A stretch of 49,554 nucleotides of DNA from Pseudomonas sp. GTDB lineage: Bacteria; Pseudomonadota; Gammaproteobacteria; Pseudomonadales; Pseudomonadaceae. Where the stretch lies: assembly GCF_017744435.1 (NCBI RefSeq), contig NZ_JAGIBG010000038.1:1-49554 (forward strand). The letters are read 5' to 3'. The notes below the pieces were generated by a model. That model saw only the letters and a list, made by a program, of their open reading frames with translations, searched no databases and was not told where the DNA came from. Each line of letters starts with the position of its first letter. Positions within the stretch are counted from its first letter, which is position 1. Made by a program: the position numbers and the translations under genes. Shown here piece by piece: positions 7,670-16,268 of this stretch.

Positions 7670-8731
7670 TCAGGGCTGTTTGCTGCGGGTTGGGTGGACG
7701 ACGTGCAGATAGTGTTCGGCAACGTCGAGCATACGGTTGGCGAACCCCCATTCGTTGTCGAACCAAGCCAGCAGGTTCACCAGGCGTGGGCCTGAGACGC
7801 GGGTCTGGCTGGCATCGACGATGGCCGAATGCGGGTCATGGTTGAAATCACAGCTGGCGTGAGGCAGCTCGGTGTAGGCCAGCAGGCCTTTGAGCGGGCC
7901 ACTCTGCGCCGCCTCACGCAGCACCCGGTTGACCTCGGCCGCGCTGGTGTCGCGGGCGGTCTGCAGGGTGATGTCCAGGCACGAGACGTTGACGGTCGGC
8001 ACGCGTACCGCTTTGGCCTGGATTCGCCCGGCAAGTTCCGGAAGCAAGCGCTCGATGCCGCGCGCCAGGCCCGTGGACACCGGGATCACCGACTGGAAGG
8101 CCGAACGCGTGCGGCGCAGGTCTTCGTGGTGATAGGCATCGATCACCGGCTGGTCGTTCATCGCCGAGTGGATGGTGGTGATCTGCACGTACTCGATGCC
8201 GAATGCCTGGTCCAGCACGCGCAGCAGCGGCACGCCGCAGTTGGTGGTGCAGGAGGCGTTGGACACCAGGCGTTCGTTGCCCGTCAGGCAATCCTGGTTG
8301 ATGCCATAGACCACGGTGGCGTCGACGTCGGCCTCGCTGGCCATGGGCTGCGAGAACAGTACGCGCGGCGCGCCGGCATCGAGGAAACGCTGGCCATCGG
8401 CGCGGGTGTGGTAGACGCCGGAGCACTCCAGCACCAGGTCGACACCCAGGGCGGCCCAGTCGATGCCTTCAGGGGTAGCGCTGCGCATGACTTTCACGCA
8501 GTCGCCGTTGATGTGCAGACAGTCGCCGTCGACCTTCACCTCGCCGGGGAAACGCCCGTGGGTGGAGTCGAAGCGTGTCAGGTATTCGATGCTGGCCTGA
8601 TCGGCCAGGTCGTTCAGCGCAACGATCTCGAAACCGGCCGTTGCCCCCCGCTCGAACAGTGCGCGCAGGACACAGCGGCCGATGCGGCCGTAACCGTTGA
8701 GTGCAACTTTGTAAGGACGCGGGTGGGACAT
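7670..8731 (-). CDS. epd: D-erythrose-4-phosphate dehydrogenase
   Basis: A 353-residue NAD-dependent dehydrogenase of the GAPDH family that oxidises erythrose 4-phosphate to 4-phosphoerythronate, the entry to pyridoxal phosphate synthesis. NAD-binding NGYGRIGR is at residues 12-19 and catalytic Cys161 lies in SNASCTTNC. The following TTIHSAMNDQPVIDAYH and RRTRSAFQSVIPV match Epd rather than glycolytic GAPDH, and the place between tktA and pgk is the standard epd locus. A glycolytic GAPDH role cannot be wholly excluded from sequence. The ATG at 8731 is where the family alignment starts. Confidence 0.9.
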   Translation of the reverse strand: MSHPRPYKVALNGYGRIGRCVLRALFERGATAGFEIVALNDLADQASIEYLTRFDSTHGRFPGEVKVDGDCLHINGDCVKVMRSATPEGIDWAALGVDLVLECSGVYHTRADGQRFLDAGAPRVLFSQPMASEADVDATVVYGINQDCLTGNERLVSNASCTTNCGVPLLRVLDQAFGIEYVQITTIHSAMNDQPVIDAYHHEDLRRTRSAFQSVIPVSTGLARGIERLLPELAGRIQAKAVRVPTVNVSCLDITLQTARDTSAAEVNRVLREAAQSGPLKGLLAYTELPHASCDFNHDPHSAIVDASQTRVSGPRLVNLLAWFDNEWGFANRMLDVAEHYLHVVHPTRSKQP

Positions 8732-8777
8732 TCGGTGCTCACGAGACAGTTTTATTGTCATCAGCCTGCGGCATCGA

Positions 8778-8867
8778 GTGTCGCCCCTATTCGCGGGCAA
8801 GCCCGCTCCCACAGGGTCATCTGCAACCTCTGTGGGAGCGGGCTTGCCCGCGAATCAGGGGCGACAC
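8778..8867. repeat. REP pair between epd and tktA
   Basis: Two REP sequences in opposite orientation form a long imperfect hairpin: the arms share a gtgtcgcccct / aggggcgacac outer part and the cgcgggcaagcccgctcccacag core. It lies downstream of the tktA stop and upstream of epd on their transcript, so it may stabilise or separate the two messages. Confidence 0.9.
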
Positions 8868-8885
8868 CGCCCGCAGATCTTTACA

Positions 8886-10883
8886 TCAGTCTTCCAGCAG
8901 CTCTTCGGCGGTGCCCAGGATGTTCTCCAGGGTGAAGCCGAATTCCTCGAACAGTGCAGCGGCCGGAGCCGACTCACCATAGGTGGTCATGCCGATGATA
9001 CGACCTTCCAGACCGACGTACTTGTACCAGAAGTCCGCGTGGGCAGCTTCGATGGCGATGCGCGCAGCGACTTCGACCGGCAGTACCGACTGCTTGTAGG
9101 CAGCGTCCTGGGCATCGAACACGCTGGTGCAAGGCATGGAAACCACGCGCACCTTGCGGCCCTGCTCGGTCAGCTTGGCTTGTGCCTGAACGGCCAGGCC
9201 CACTTCCGAACCAGTGGCGATCAGGATCAGCTCAGGCTCGCCAGCGCAGTCCTTGAGCACGTAGCCGCCGCGGCTGATGTCGGCGATCTGTTGGGCATCG
9301 CGCGCCTGGTGCTGCAGGTTCTGGCGCGAGAAGATCAGCGCCGATGGGCCGTCCTTGCGCTCCAGGGCGTTTTTCCAGGACACGGCCGATTCGACCGCGT
9401 CGGCTGGGCGCCAGGTGTCCAGGTTCGGCGTGCTGCGCAGGCTGGTCAGCTGCTCGATCGGCTGGTGAGTCGGGCCGTCTTCGCCCAGGCCGATGGAGTC
9501 GTGGGTGTAGACGTGGATCACGCGCTGTTTCATCAGCGCCGACATGCGCACCGCGTTGCGAGCGTATTCCATGAACATCAGGAAGGTCGCGCCGTAAGGC
9601 ACCAGGCCACCGTGCAGGGCAACGCCGTTCATGATCGCGGTCATGCCGAACTCACGCACACCGTAGAACACGTAGTTGCCGCTGGCGTCATTGGCTTCGA
9701 CGCCCTTGCAGCCTTTCCACAGGGTCAGGTTGGAGCCGGCCAGGTCAGCCGAACCGCCAAGGAACTCAGGCAGCATCGGGCCGAAGGCATTCAGCGCGTT
9801 CTGGCTGGCCTTGCGGCTGGCGATGGTTTCACCTTTGGCGGCTACTTCATTGATGTAGGCCTGGGCCTTCTCGCTGAAGTCGGCCGGCAGCTCGCCGCTG
9901 TCACGGCGCTTGAACTCGGCAGCCAGTTCCGGGAAGGCCTTGGCGTAGGCGTCGAAACGCTGGTTCCAGTCGGCTTCGGCCTTGGCACCGGCAGCCTTGG
10001 CATCCCACTCGGCGTAGATGTCGGCCGGGATTTCGAACGGACCGTGGTTCCAGTTCAGTTCCTTGCGCGCCAGGGCGATTTCGTCGTTGCCCAGCGGTGC
10101 GCCGTGGCAGTCTTCCTTGCCCTGCTTGTTCGGCGAACCGAAGCCGATGATGGTCTTGCAGCAGATCAGGGTCGGACGGTCGCTCTTGCGCGCAGTCTCG
10201 ATGGCCATCTTGATTTCATCGGCATCGTGGCCATTGACGTTACGGATGACCTGCCAGTTGTAGGCTTCGAAGCGCGCCGGGGTGTTGTCGGTGAACCAGC
10301 CGTGCACTTCGCCGTCGATGGAAATGCCATTGTCGTCGTAGAAGGCGATCAGCTTGTTCAGGCCCAGGGTGCCGGCCAGCGAGGCGACTTCGTGGGAGAT
10401 GCCTTCCATCATGCAGCCGTCGCCGAGGAACACATAAGTGTTGTGGTCGACGATCTTGTGGCCGTCACGGTTGAACTGGGCAGCCAGCACTTTCTCGGCC
10501 AGGGCGAAGCCCACGGCGTTGGCGATGCCTTGGCCGAGCGGGCCGGTGGTGGTCTCGACGCCTGGGGTGTAGCCGTATTCCGGGTGGCCCGGGGTACGGC
10601 TGTGCAGCTGGCGGAAGCCTTTGATGTCATCAATGGTGACATCGTAGCCGGTCAGGTGCAGCAGCGAATAGATGAGCATCGAGCCGTGGCCGTTGGACAG
10701 CACGAAGCGGTCACGGTCAGCGAACTTCGGGTTGCTCGGGTTGTGCTTCATGTAGTCGCGCCAAAGCACTTCGGCGATATCCGCCATGCCCATGGGGGCA
10801 CCTGGGTGGCCGCTGTTGGCCTTTTGCACGGCATCCATGCTGAGTGCACGAATGGCGTTGGCACGTTCACGACGGCTGGGCAT
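8886..10883 (-). CDS. tktA: Transketolase
   Basis: A 665-residue thiamine diphosphate enzyme that moves two-carbon units between sugar phosphates in the pentose phosphate pathway, supplying erythrose 4-phosphate to the next gene's product. The N-terminal GHPGAPMGMADIAEVLW, the cofactor motif GDGCMMEG and the C-terminal half with THDSIGLGEDGPTHQP are all characteristic. AGGAG lies about 8 bases before the ATG. It is the first gene of the minus-strand run and is divergent from the SahR-like gene, with which it shares a 226-base intergenic region. Confidence 0.97.
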   Translation of the reverse strand: MPSRRERANAIRALSMDAVQKANSGHPGAPMGMADIAEVLWRDYMKHNPSNPKFADRDRFVLSNGHGSMLIYSLLHLTGYDVTIDDIKGFRQLHSRTPGHPEYGYTPGVETTTGPLGQGIANAVGFALAEKVLAAQFNRDGHKIVDHNTYVFLGDGCMMEGISHEVASLAGTLGLNKLIAFYDDNGISIDGEVHGWFTDNTPARFEAYNWQVIRNVNGHDADEIKMAIETARKSDRPTLICCKTIIGFGSPNKQGKEDCHGAPLGNDEIALARKELNWNHGPFEIPADIYAEWDAKAAGAKAEADWNQRFDAYAKAFPELAAEFKRRDSGELPADFSEKAQAYINEVAAKGETIASRKASQNALNAFGPMLPEFLGGSADLAGSNLTLWKGCKGVEANDASGNYVFYGVREFGMTAIMNGVALHGGLVPYGATFLMFMEYARNAVRMSALMKQRVIHVYTHDSIGLGEDGPTHQPIEQLTSLRSTPNLDTWRPADAVESAVSWKNALERKDGPSALIFSRQNLQHQARDAQQIADISRGGYVLKDCAGEPELILIATGSEVGLAVQAQAKLTEQGRKVRVVSMPCTSVFDAQDAAYKQSVLPVEVAARIAIEAAHADFWYKYVGLEGRIIGMTTYGESAPAAALFEEFGFTLENILGTAEELLED

Positions 10884-11044
10884 CGCTTATCTCCTGGGGC
10901 TTGAATAGGTGGTGTCACGAAAAAGGCGGCCATTTTCGCCCACTGCGGGGGCCGGGGGCAATGACGGATGGTCGCAGTTGGGGGATTTTCCTGTGATTGG
11001 CCTCCATAACGGCGAAAAAACCGCCAGGGCCACCCGCCCATCAG

Positions 11045-11070
11045 TCAATATCAAAACTTTTTGATATTGA
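11045..11070. promoter_or_regulatory. Perfect 12-bp palindrome, probable operator of the SahR-like regulator
   Basis: TCAATATCAAAA (11045-11056) and TTTTGATATTGA (11059-11070) are exact inverted repeats around a 2-base centre, 40 bases before the start of the ArsR-type gene. The AT-rich arms stand out in a GC-rich genome. An ATCAA...TTGAT dyad is the kind of site expected for an ArsR dimer. Autoregulation and control of metK are inferred from position; tktA, read the other way, could also be affected. Confidence 0.75.
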
Positions 11071-11109
11071 TCTTGCGGGGGCAGCCCTGCCTGTCTAGAC
11101 TGCCGCCCC

Positions 11110-12102
11110 ATGAACCTCCGTGCGCAACCGATCCCTCAGCAAAGCGACACACTGGCCGCCCTGTGCAAGGCCAGTGGTGATGAGCTGCGCCTGAACGTAT
11201 TGCGCGCCCTGGCCAGTGATTCGTACGGCGTGCTGGAGCTGGCGCAGATCTTCGACATCGGCCAGTCAGGCATGAGCCACCACCTCAAGGTGCTGGCCCA
11301 GGCCGATCTGGTGGCCACGCGGCGCGAAGGCAATGCGATCTTCTACCGTCGCGCCCTGCCCGATGGCCAGCGCTTCGGCGGGCGTCTGCACATGGCCCTG
11401 CTCGACGAGGTCGACGGCCTGACCTTGCCGGAAGATGTCCAGGCCCGCATCGCCCAGGTGCAGCAACGCCGCGCCGCCACCAGCCAGGACTTCTTCCTGC
11501 GCGTGGAAGAAAAATTCCGCGCCCAGCAAGACCTCATCGCCGGCTTGCCGCAGTACCGCGAAAGCCTGCTGGCACTGCTCGACAAGCTGAACTTTGCGCC
11601 GACCGCCAGCGCGCTGGAAGTCGGCCCCGGCGATGGCGGTTTCCTCCCGGACCTGGCACGGCGCTTCGCCCAGGTCACGGCCCTGGACAACAGCCCGACC
11701 ATGCTCGAGCTGGCCCGCCAGGTCTGCGAACGCGAACGCTTGAGTAATGTAAACCTGCAGTTGGCCGATGCACTGGGTGCAACGGATGTGGAAGCCGACT
11801 GCGTTGTGCTGAACATGGTCCTGCACCATTTCAGCGACCCGGCCCTGGCCCTGCGCCAGCTGGCCAAACGGGTGAAGGCAGGCGGCAGCCTGCTGGTCAC
11901 CGAACTGTGCAGCCATGACCAGGGTTGGGCGCGGGAAGCCTGCGGCGACCTCTGGCTCGGCTTCGAACAGGACGACCTGGCCCGTTGGGCCGCAGCAGCC
12001 GGGCTGGTCCCCGGGGACAGCCTCTATGTGGGCTTGCGTAACGGTTTCCAGATCCAGGTCCGCCATTTTCAGCGGACGGCTGGCGACACTCACCATCGGT
12101 AA
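11110..12102 (+). CDS. sahR: ArsR-family regulator fused to a SAM-dependent methyltransferase domain (SahR-like)
   Basis: A 330-residue fusion. Residues about 14-85 form an ArsR winged helix (ELAQIFDIGQSGMSHHLKVL is the helix-turn-helix); residues about 150-290 form a class I methyltransferase-like fold with the SAM-binding motif ALEVGPGDGG (168-177) and VVLNMVLHHF. Position directly before metK (19-base gap) and the palindrome upstream fit SahR, the regulator of the SAM cycle described in Proteobacteria that responds to S-adenosylhomocysteine. Whether the methyltransferase part only senses SAM/SAH or catalyses is not visible. No Shine-Dalgarno sequence precedes the ATG, so leaderless translation is possible. 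The ArsR metal-site cysteines are absent, against metal sensing. Confidence 0.82.
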   Translation: MNLRAQPIPQQSDTLAALCKASGDELRLNVLRALASDSYGVLELAQIFDIGQSGMSHHLKVLAQADLVATRREGNAIFYRRALPDGQRFGGRLHMALLDEVDGLTLPEDVQARIAQVQQRRAATSQDFFLRVEEKFRAQQDLIAGLPQYRESLLALLDKLNFAPTASALEVGPGDGGFLPDLARRFAQVTALDNSPTMLELARQVCERERLSNVNLQLADALGATDVEADCVVLNMVLHHFSDPALALRQLAKRVKAGGSLLVTELCSHDQGWAREACGDLWLGFEQDDLARWAAAAGLVPGDSLYVGLRNGFQIQVRHFQRTAGDTHHR

Positions 12103-12121
12103 ATTTTAGGAACCCGTCGAG

Positions 12122-13312
12122 ATGAGCGAATACTCCCTTTTCACCTCCGAGTCCGTGTCCGAAGGGCATCCGGACAAGATCGCCGACCAGATTTCGGACG
12201 CGGTCCTTGATGCCATCATCACCCAGGACAAGTACGCCCGCGTTGCGTGCGAAACCCTGGTCAAGACCGGTGTCGCCATCATCGCCGGCGAAGTCACCAC
12301 CTCCGCCTGGGTCGACCTGGAAGAGCTGGTGCGCAAGGTCATCATCGACATCGGCTACAACAGCTCCGACGTCGGCTTCGACGGCGCCACCTGCGCCGTG
12401 ATGAACATCATCGGCAAACAGTCGGTGGACATCGCCCAGGGCGTCGACCGCTCCAAGCCGGAAGACCAGGGCGCGGGTGACCAGGGCCTGATGTTCGGCT
12501 ACGCCAGCAACGAAACCGACGTACTGATGCCAGCGCCGATCTGCTTCTCGCACCGTCTGGTCGAGCGCCAGGCCGAAGCGCGCAAGTCCGGCCTGCTGCC
12601 ATGGCTGCGCCCGGATGCCAAGTCGCAGGTCACCTGCCGTTACGAGAACGGCAAGGTCGTCGGTATCGACGCGGTGGTCCTGTCGACCCAGCACAACCCT
12701 GAGGTTTCGCTGAAAGACCTGCAGGAAGCCGTGATGGAGCTGATCGTCAAGCACACCCTGCCGGCCGAACTGCTGCACAAAGGCACCCAGTTCCACATCA
12801 ACCCGACCGGCAACTTCATCATCGGTGGCCCGGTGGGTGACTGCGGCCTGACCGGCCGCAAGATCATCGTCGACTCCTACGGCGGCATGGCCCGTCACGG
12901 TGGTGGCGCGTTCTCTGGCAAGGACCCGTCCAAGGTCGACCGTTCCGCCGCCTACGCCGGCCGCTACGTGGCCAAGAACATCGTTGCCGCCGGCCTGGCC
13001 GAACGTTGCGAGATCCAGGTGTCCTACGCCATCGGCGTGGCCCAGCCGACCTCCATCTCGATCAACACCTTCGGCACCGGCAAGGTTTCCGACGACAAGA
13101 TCATCCAGATCGTACGCGAGTGCTTCGACCTGCGCCCGTACGCCATCACCAAGATGCTCGACCTGCTGCACCCGATGTACCAGGAAACCGCTGCCTACGG
13201 CCACTTCGGCCGTGAGCCACAGCAGAAGACTGTCGGCGACGACACCTTCACCACCTTCACCTGGGAGCGCACCGACCGCGCCCAGGCGCTGCGTGACGCT
13301 GCCGGCCTGTAA
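12122..13312 (+). CDS. metK: S-adenosylmethionine synthetase
   Basis: A 396-residue enzyme making SAM from methionine and ATP in the cytoplasm. The signatures SEGHPDKIADQISDAVLD at the N-terminus, GDQGLMFGYA in the middle and GGGAFSGKDPSKVDRSAAY further on are complete. AGGAA lies about 8 bases before the ATG. It is 19 bases downstream of the SahR-like gene and probably shares its promoter, placing SAM synthesis under that regulator. An intrinsic terminator follows at once. Confidence 0.98.
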   Translation: MSEYSLFTSESVSEGHPDKIADQISDAVLDAIITQDKYARVACETLVKTGVAIIAGEVTTSAWVDLEELVRKVIIDIGYNSSDVGFDGATCAVMNIIGKQSVDIAQGVDRSKPEDQGAGDQGLMFGYASNETDVLMPAPICFSHRLVERQAEARKSGLLPWLRPDAKSQVTCRYENGKVVGIDAVVLSTQHNPEVSLKDLQEAVMELIVKHTLPAELLHKGTQFHINPTGNFIIGGPVGDCGLTGRKIIVDSYGGMARHGGGAFSGKDPSKVDRSAAYAGRYVAKNIVAAGLAERCEIQVSYAIGVAQPTSISINTFGTGKVSDDKIIQIVRECFDLRPYAITKMLDLLHPMYQETAAYGHFGREPQQKTVGDDTFTTFTWERTDRAQALRDAAGL

Positions 13313-13332
13313 ATTCACTACAGCGGTAAATG

Positions 13333-13366
13333 AAAGCCCCTGCCGAGTGATCGGCAGGGGCTTTTT
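13333..13366 (+). terminator. Intrinsic terminator after metK
   Basis: GCCCCTGCCGA (13336-13346) pairs with TCGGCAGGGGC (13351-13361) around a 4-base loop, followed by TTTTTT. A strong Rho-independent terminator closing the sahR-metK unit. Confidence 0.93.
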
Positions 13367-13456
13367 TGTGACATATCGGCTGACAACTGCGCGGCGCAAC
13401 GCTTGCTTGCGTTGCCTAGGCTGAGGCTTCCCCTCTGCCAAGCAAGGATGCTGGCC

Positions 13457-15148
13457 ATGCCATTAGTGCTCCTGTTCCTGCTCGTTCTATCGTTCAACGC
13501 ACAAGCCGCCGACTGCCCAACCTGGTCAGCCGAGCGGGCTCACTCAGAAGTCACCCGCCTGCGCGCGGCGGTTAACCAATGGGATGACCACTACCATCGC
13601 CTGGGCGACTCGCTGGTGCCCGATGAGGTCTATGACCAGAGCCGGCACCGCCTGCTGCACCTGCAAGGGTGTTTCGCACTGGAGAGTGAGCTGGATTCAC
13701 TGGCCAGCGCACGCGGGCCGATTGCCCACCCGATCCCACATACCGGCGTCGACAAACTGCCGGATGAACAGGCCGTGAGCCAGTGGATGGCCGGCAAGAC
13801 CGGTGTCTGGCTGCAACCGAAGGTCGATGGCGTCGCGGTGACCCTGGTCTATCAGCAAGGCCGGCTGGCCCAACTGCTCAGTCGGGGTGACGGCACCCAG
13901 GGGCATGACTGGAGCCGGCATATCGAGGCTCTGGAAGGCATCAACCGGCACTTGCCGAGCCCACTGGACCTGACCCTGCAAGGGGAGCTGTACATGCGTC
14001 TGAATGACCATGTGCAAGCACGCAACGGTAGCGTCAACGCCCGCACCACCGTCGCGGGGTTGTTGGCGCGCAAGCAGCTGGCCCGTGAGCAAGGCGCAGA
14101 CATTGCGCTGTTTGTCTGGGACTGGCCGCAAGGGCCGAGCGATCAGGGCGAGCGTGTGGCCAGGCTCGCGGCACTGGGCTTCCCCGACAGCCAGCGCTAC
14201 AGCGTGGCCATCGGCAGCGCTGGCGAAGCTGCACACTGGCGCCAGCACTGGTATCGTTCTGCCCTGCCCTTCGCCACGGACGGCGTGATCCTGCGCCAGA
14301 ACACACGGCCACCCGCCGAGCGCTGGCTGAGCAATGCGCCTTACTGGATCGCAGCCTGGAAGCATCCCTTTGCCCAGGTGTTGAGCGAAGTGCGTGACGT
14401 GCACTTTCGCATCGGCCGCACGGGCCGAATCACACCGGTCCTGAAGCTGCAGCCGGTCCAACTCGACGACCGCCGTGTTACCCAGGTGAGCCTGGGCTCC
14501 CTGGCTCGCTGGCAGGAACTCGATGTTCGCCCTGGGGATCAGGTCGCCATCAGCCTGGCGGGGCTGACCATCCCGCGCTTCGAACAGGTGGTGCACCGCG
14601 CCACCGAGCGCCAAAGCTTGACGGTTCCTGCGCTGGATCAATACGGTGCCTTGACGTGCTGGCAGGCTGGTGAACACTGCGAAGAACAGTTCATTGCCCG
14701 CCTCACCTGGCTCAGTGGCAAACATGGCCTGGCCATGCCGGGCACCGGGCCCGGCACTTGGCGACGGCTGGTACAAGCCGGGCTGGTAACGTCGCTGAGC
14801 GACTGGCTGGAGCTGGACGCCGAGCGGCTGGCCCAATTGCCTGGCATCAGCGATACCAGCGCCAGGCGCTTGCAGCGAAGCTTCGAGGCTGGCCGAACCA
14901 GGCCTTTCGCCCAGTGGATCAACGGTCTTGGCGTGCCGATACCACGCAATCTGCCGCTCGAGGGCGATTGGGCAACCCTCGCCCGGCGCTCGACCACTGA
15001 GTGGCAAGCCTTGCCTGGCATTGGCGCAACCCGCGCCAGTCAGCTACAAGCTTTTTTCGCGGCCGAGCACGTGCAGGCCCTGGCACAACAGCTGAGTGAT
15101 AGCGGCATCCAGGGGTTTCCTGCTGCGGCCCAGCGTGTGCAGCAATGA
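13457..15148 (+). CDS. ligB: NAD-dependent DNA ligase B
   Basis: A 563-residue ligase of the LigB type. The adenylation motif is KVDG with the nucleotidyl lysine at residue 122, and the family's OB fold and helix-hairpin-helix region follow (LAQLPGISDTSARRLQ, WQALPGIGATRASQL). Only two cysteines (TCWQAGEHC) remain of the four-cysteine zinc site of LigA, and no BRCT domain follows, both usual for LigB. The ATG at 13457 is chosen because AAGG lies 9 bases upstream; another ATG at 13448 is too close to it. From this start the protein opens with MPLVLLFLLVLSFNAQA-AD, a convincing signal peptide, odd for a DNA enzyme. Length fits E. coli LigB (560). Confidence 0.92.
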   Translation: MPLVLLFLLVLSFNAQAADCPTWSAERAHSEVTRLRAAVNQWDDHYHRLGDSLVPDEVYDQSRHRLLHLQGCFALESELDSLASARGPIAHPIPHTGVDKLPDEQAVSQWMAGKTGVWLQPKVDGVAVTLVYQQGRLAQLLSRGDGTQGHDWSRHIEALEGINRHLPSPLDLTLQGELYMRLNDHVQARNGSVNARTTVAGLLARKQLAREQGADIALFVWDWPQGPSDQGERVARLAALGFPDSQRYSVAIGSAGEAAHWRQHWYRSALPFATDGVILRQNTRPPAERWLSNAPYWIAAWKHPFAQVLSEVRDVHFRIGRTGRITPVLKLQPVQLDDRRVTQVSLGSLARWQELDVRPGDQVAISLAGLTIPRFEQVVHRATERQSLTVPALDQYGALTCWQAGEHCEEQFIARLTWLSGKHGLAMPGTGPGTWRRLVQAGLVTSLSDWLELDAERLAQLPGISDTSARRLQRSFEAGRTRPFAQWINGLGVPIPRNLPLEGDWATLARRSTTEWQALPGIGATRASQLQAFFAAEHVQALAQQLSDSGIQGFPAAAQRVQQ

Positions 15149-15151
15149 GTT

Positions 15152-15170
15152 TTGACAAAGACCCTTGTCA
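15152..15170 (+). promoter_or_regulatory. TTGACA element inside a short inverted repeat before the DUF1090 gene
   Basis: A consensus-like -35 TTGACA (15152-15157) overlaps the inverted repeat TGACAA / TTGTCA (15153-15170). No good -10 lies 16-18 bases downstream, so it may instead be the end hairpin of ligB or an operator. Confidence 0.3.
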
Positions 15171-15279
15171 GGAGACGCCTGGATTGTTCCAGAAATATCC
15201 AACAAGGGTTCCTAAATGGTCAAAAGCAAGGCAGGATTTGCCCCAACTTTTGCCGCCCCGCCCCCACAAGGAGGCTTTG

Positions 15280-15672
15280 ATGAAATTGATTTCCACCCTG
15301 GCACTGCTGACCACGCTTGGCCTCGCCGCTGGTGTCGCGCAAGCCGCCCAACCCGAAGAGGGCCTGACCGGTTGCGCCGCCAAGCGCAGCGCCATCGAGA
15401 ACCAGCTGAAAATCGCCCGCGACCACGGCAACAGCGATCAGGTGGCAGGGCTCGAGGAAGCACTGCGTGGCGTTGACAATTGCACCGACGCGGGCCTGCG
15501 CAAAGAGCGCGAGCAGAAAGTGCTGGATGCCCGTCATGAAGTGGCTCAGCGCGAGAAAGACCTGAAGAAGGCCGAGAAAAAAGGCGACGCGGAAAAGATC
15601 ATCAAGCGCAAGGACAAGCTTGCCGAGTCCCGTAAAGAGCTGCAGGAAGCCGTGGACGACCTGGACCGCTGA
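15280..15672 (+). CDS. DUF1090 periplasmic coiled-coil protein
   Basis: A 130-residue exported protein. Signal peptide 1-22 (cut after GVAQA), then the DUF1090 (YqjC-type) body: GCAAKRSAIENQLKIAR with a conserved cysteine and VDNCTDAGL with a second, likely disulphide-bonded, followed by a highly charged Lys/Glu helix (about 75-130) predicted to form a coiled coil. AAGGAGG lies about 6 bases before the ATG at 15280. The function of the family is unknown. Confidence 0.85.
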   Translation: MKLISTLALLTTLGLAAGVAQAAQPEEGLTGCAAKRSAIENQLKIARDHGNSDQVAGLEEALRGVDNCTDAGLRKEREQKVLDARHEVAQREKDLKKAEKKGDAEKIIKRKDKLAESRKELQEAVDDLDR

Positions 15673-15702
15673 TCCTTGCTGATCGCCTGTTGACGCAGGC
15701 GA

Positions 15703-16149
15703 TCAATGATTGCGGAACTCGTTATGGCACGCCTTGCACGCCGCCTCGACCTTGTCCATCGGTGCCTTCAATTGCGCCGCGTCCAACGGTTGGGTCCGCG
15801 TCATGTCGACCAACTCGCCGGTCACGCCCTCCAGTTGCCGGGCAAGGTCATGGAAATGCGCCTGCCGCTCCCACACTTCCGGCCGTGCGCTGCTGTCGCC
15901 CTCATCCCGCACCTGTGGAAAATGCTGCCACGGCGCGTGGGCCAGGCCATCGAGCTTCAACGCGCCATCGGCGAACTTCACCCCGTCGAAAGGCAACCGG
16001 CCGCGCAACATGCCGCCCATGTCTTCACTGGTCTTGAGCATGTCCTTGAAGATTGCCTTGCGCTTGCCCAGCGGCGAGTTGGGGTCGACTCGGTCACAGG
16101 CAGTCAGGGCAAGGGCAGCAAGCAGTACAACGGTCAATCGCTTGAACAT
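15703..16149 (-). CDS. c-type cytochrome lipoprotein (cytochrome c'/c-556-like)
   Basis: A 148-residue protein with a lipobox (LALTAC, Cys18) and a single haem-attachment site CKACH (Cys138, Cys141, His142) near the C-terminus, the arrangement of four-helix cytochromes c' and c-556. Asp after the lipid cysteine is, by the E. coli rule, an inner-membrane retention signal; Pseudomonas sorting differs somewhat. The intervening part is helical. Two GTG codons just upstream in frame are alternative starts; the ATG at 16149 gives the cleanest signal. It is convergent with the DUF1090 gene and divergent from mltA. Electron partner unknown. Confidence 0.82.
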   Translation of the reverse strand: MFKRLTVVLLAALALTACDRVDPNSPLGKRKAIFKDMLKTSEDMGGMLRGRLPFDGVKFADGALKLDGLAHAPWQHFPQVRDEGDSSARPEVWERQAHFHDLARQLEGVTGELVDMTRTQPLDAAQLKAPMDKVEAACKACHNEFRNH

Positions 16150-16268
16150 CACGGTCACTTCAGCCTACGCAAAGGGGCGACCAGTATCGCCGCCTGCCAG
16201 GCAAAGACCAATAGCCACATAAAACACAAGGGCGAATCTTCATGTTCGCCAGCCATAGGTACCCACTG

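Noticed and set aside
8778..10904. Plus-strand open frame of about 700 codons opposite tktA
   Set aside because: Starts inside a REP element and mirrors tktA; not a gene.
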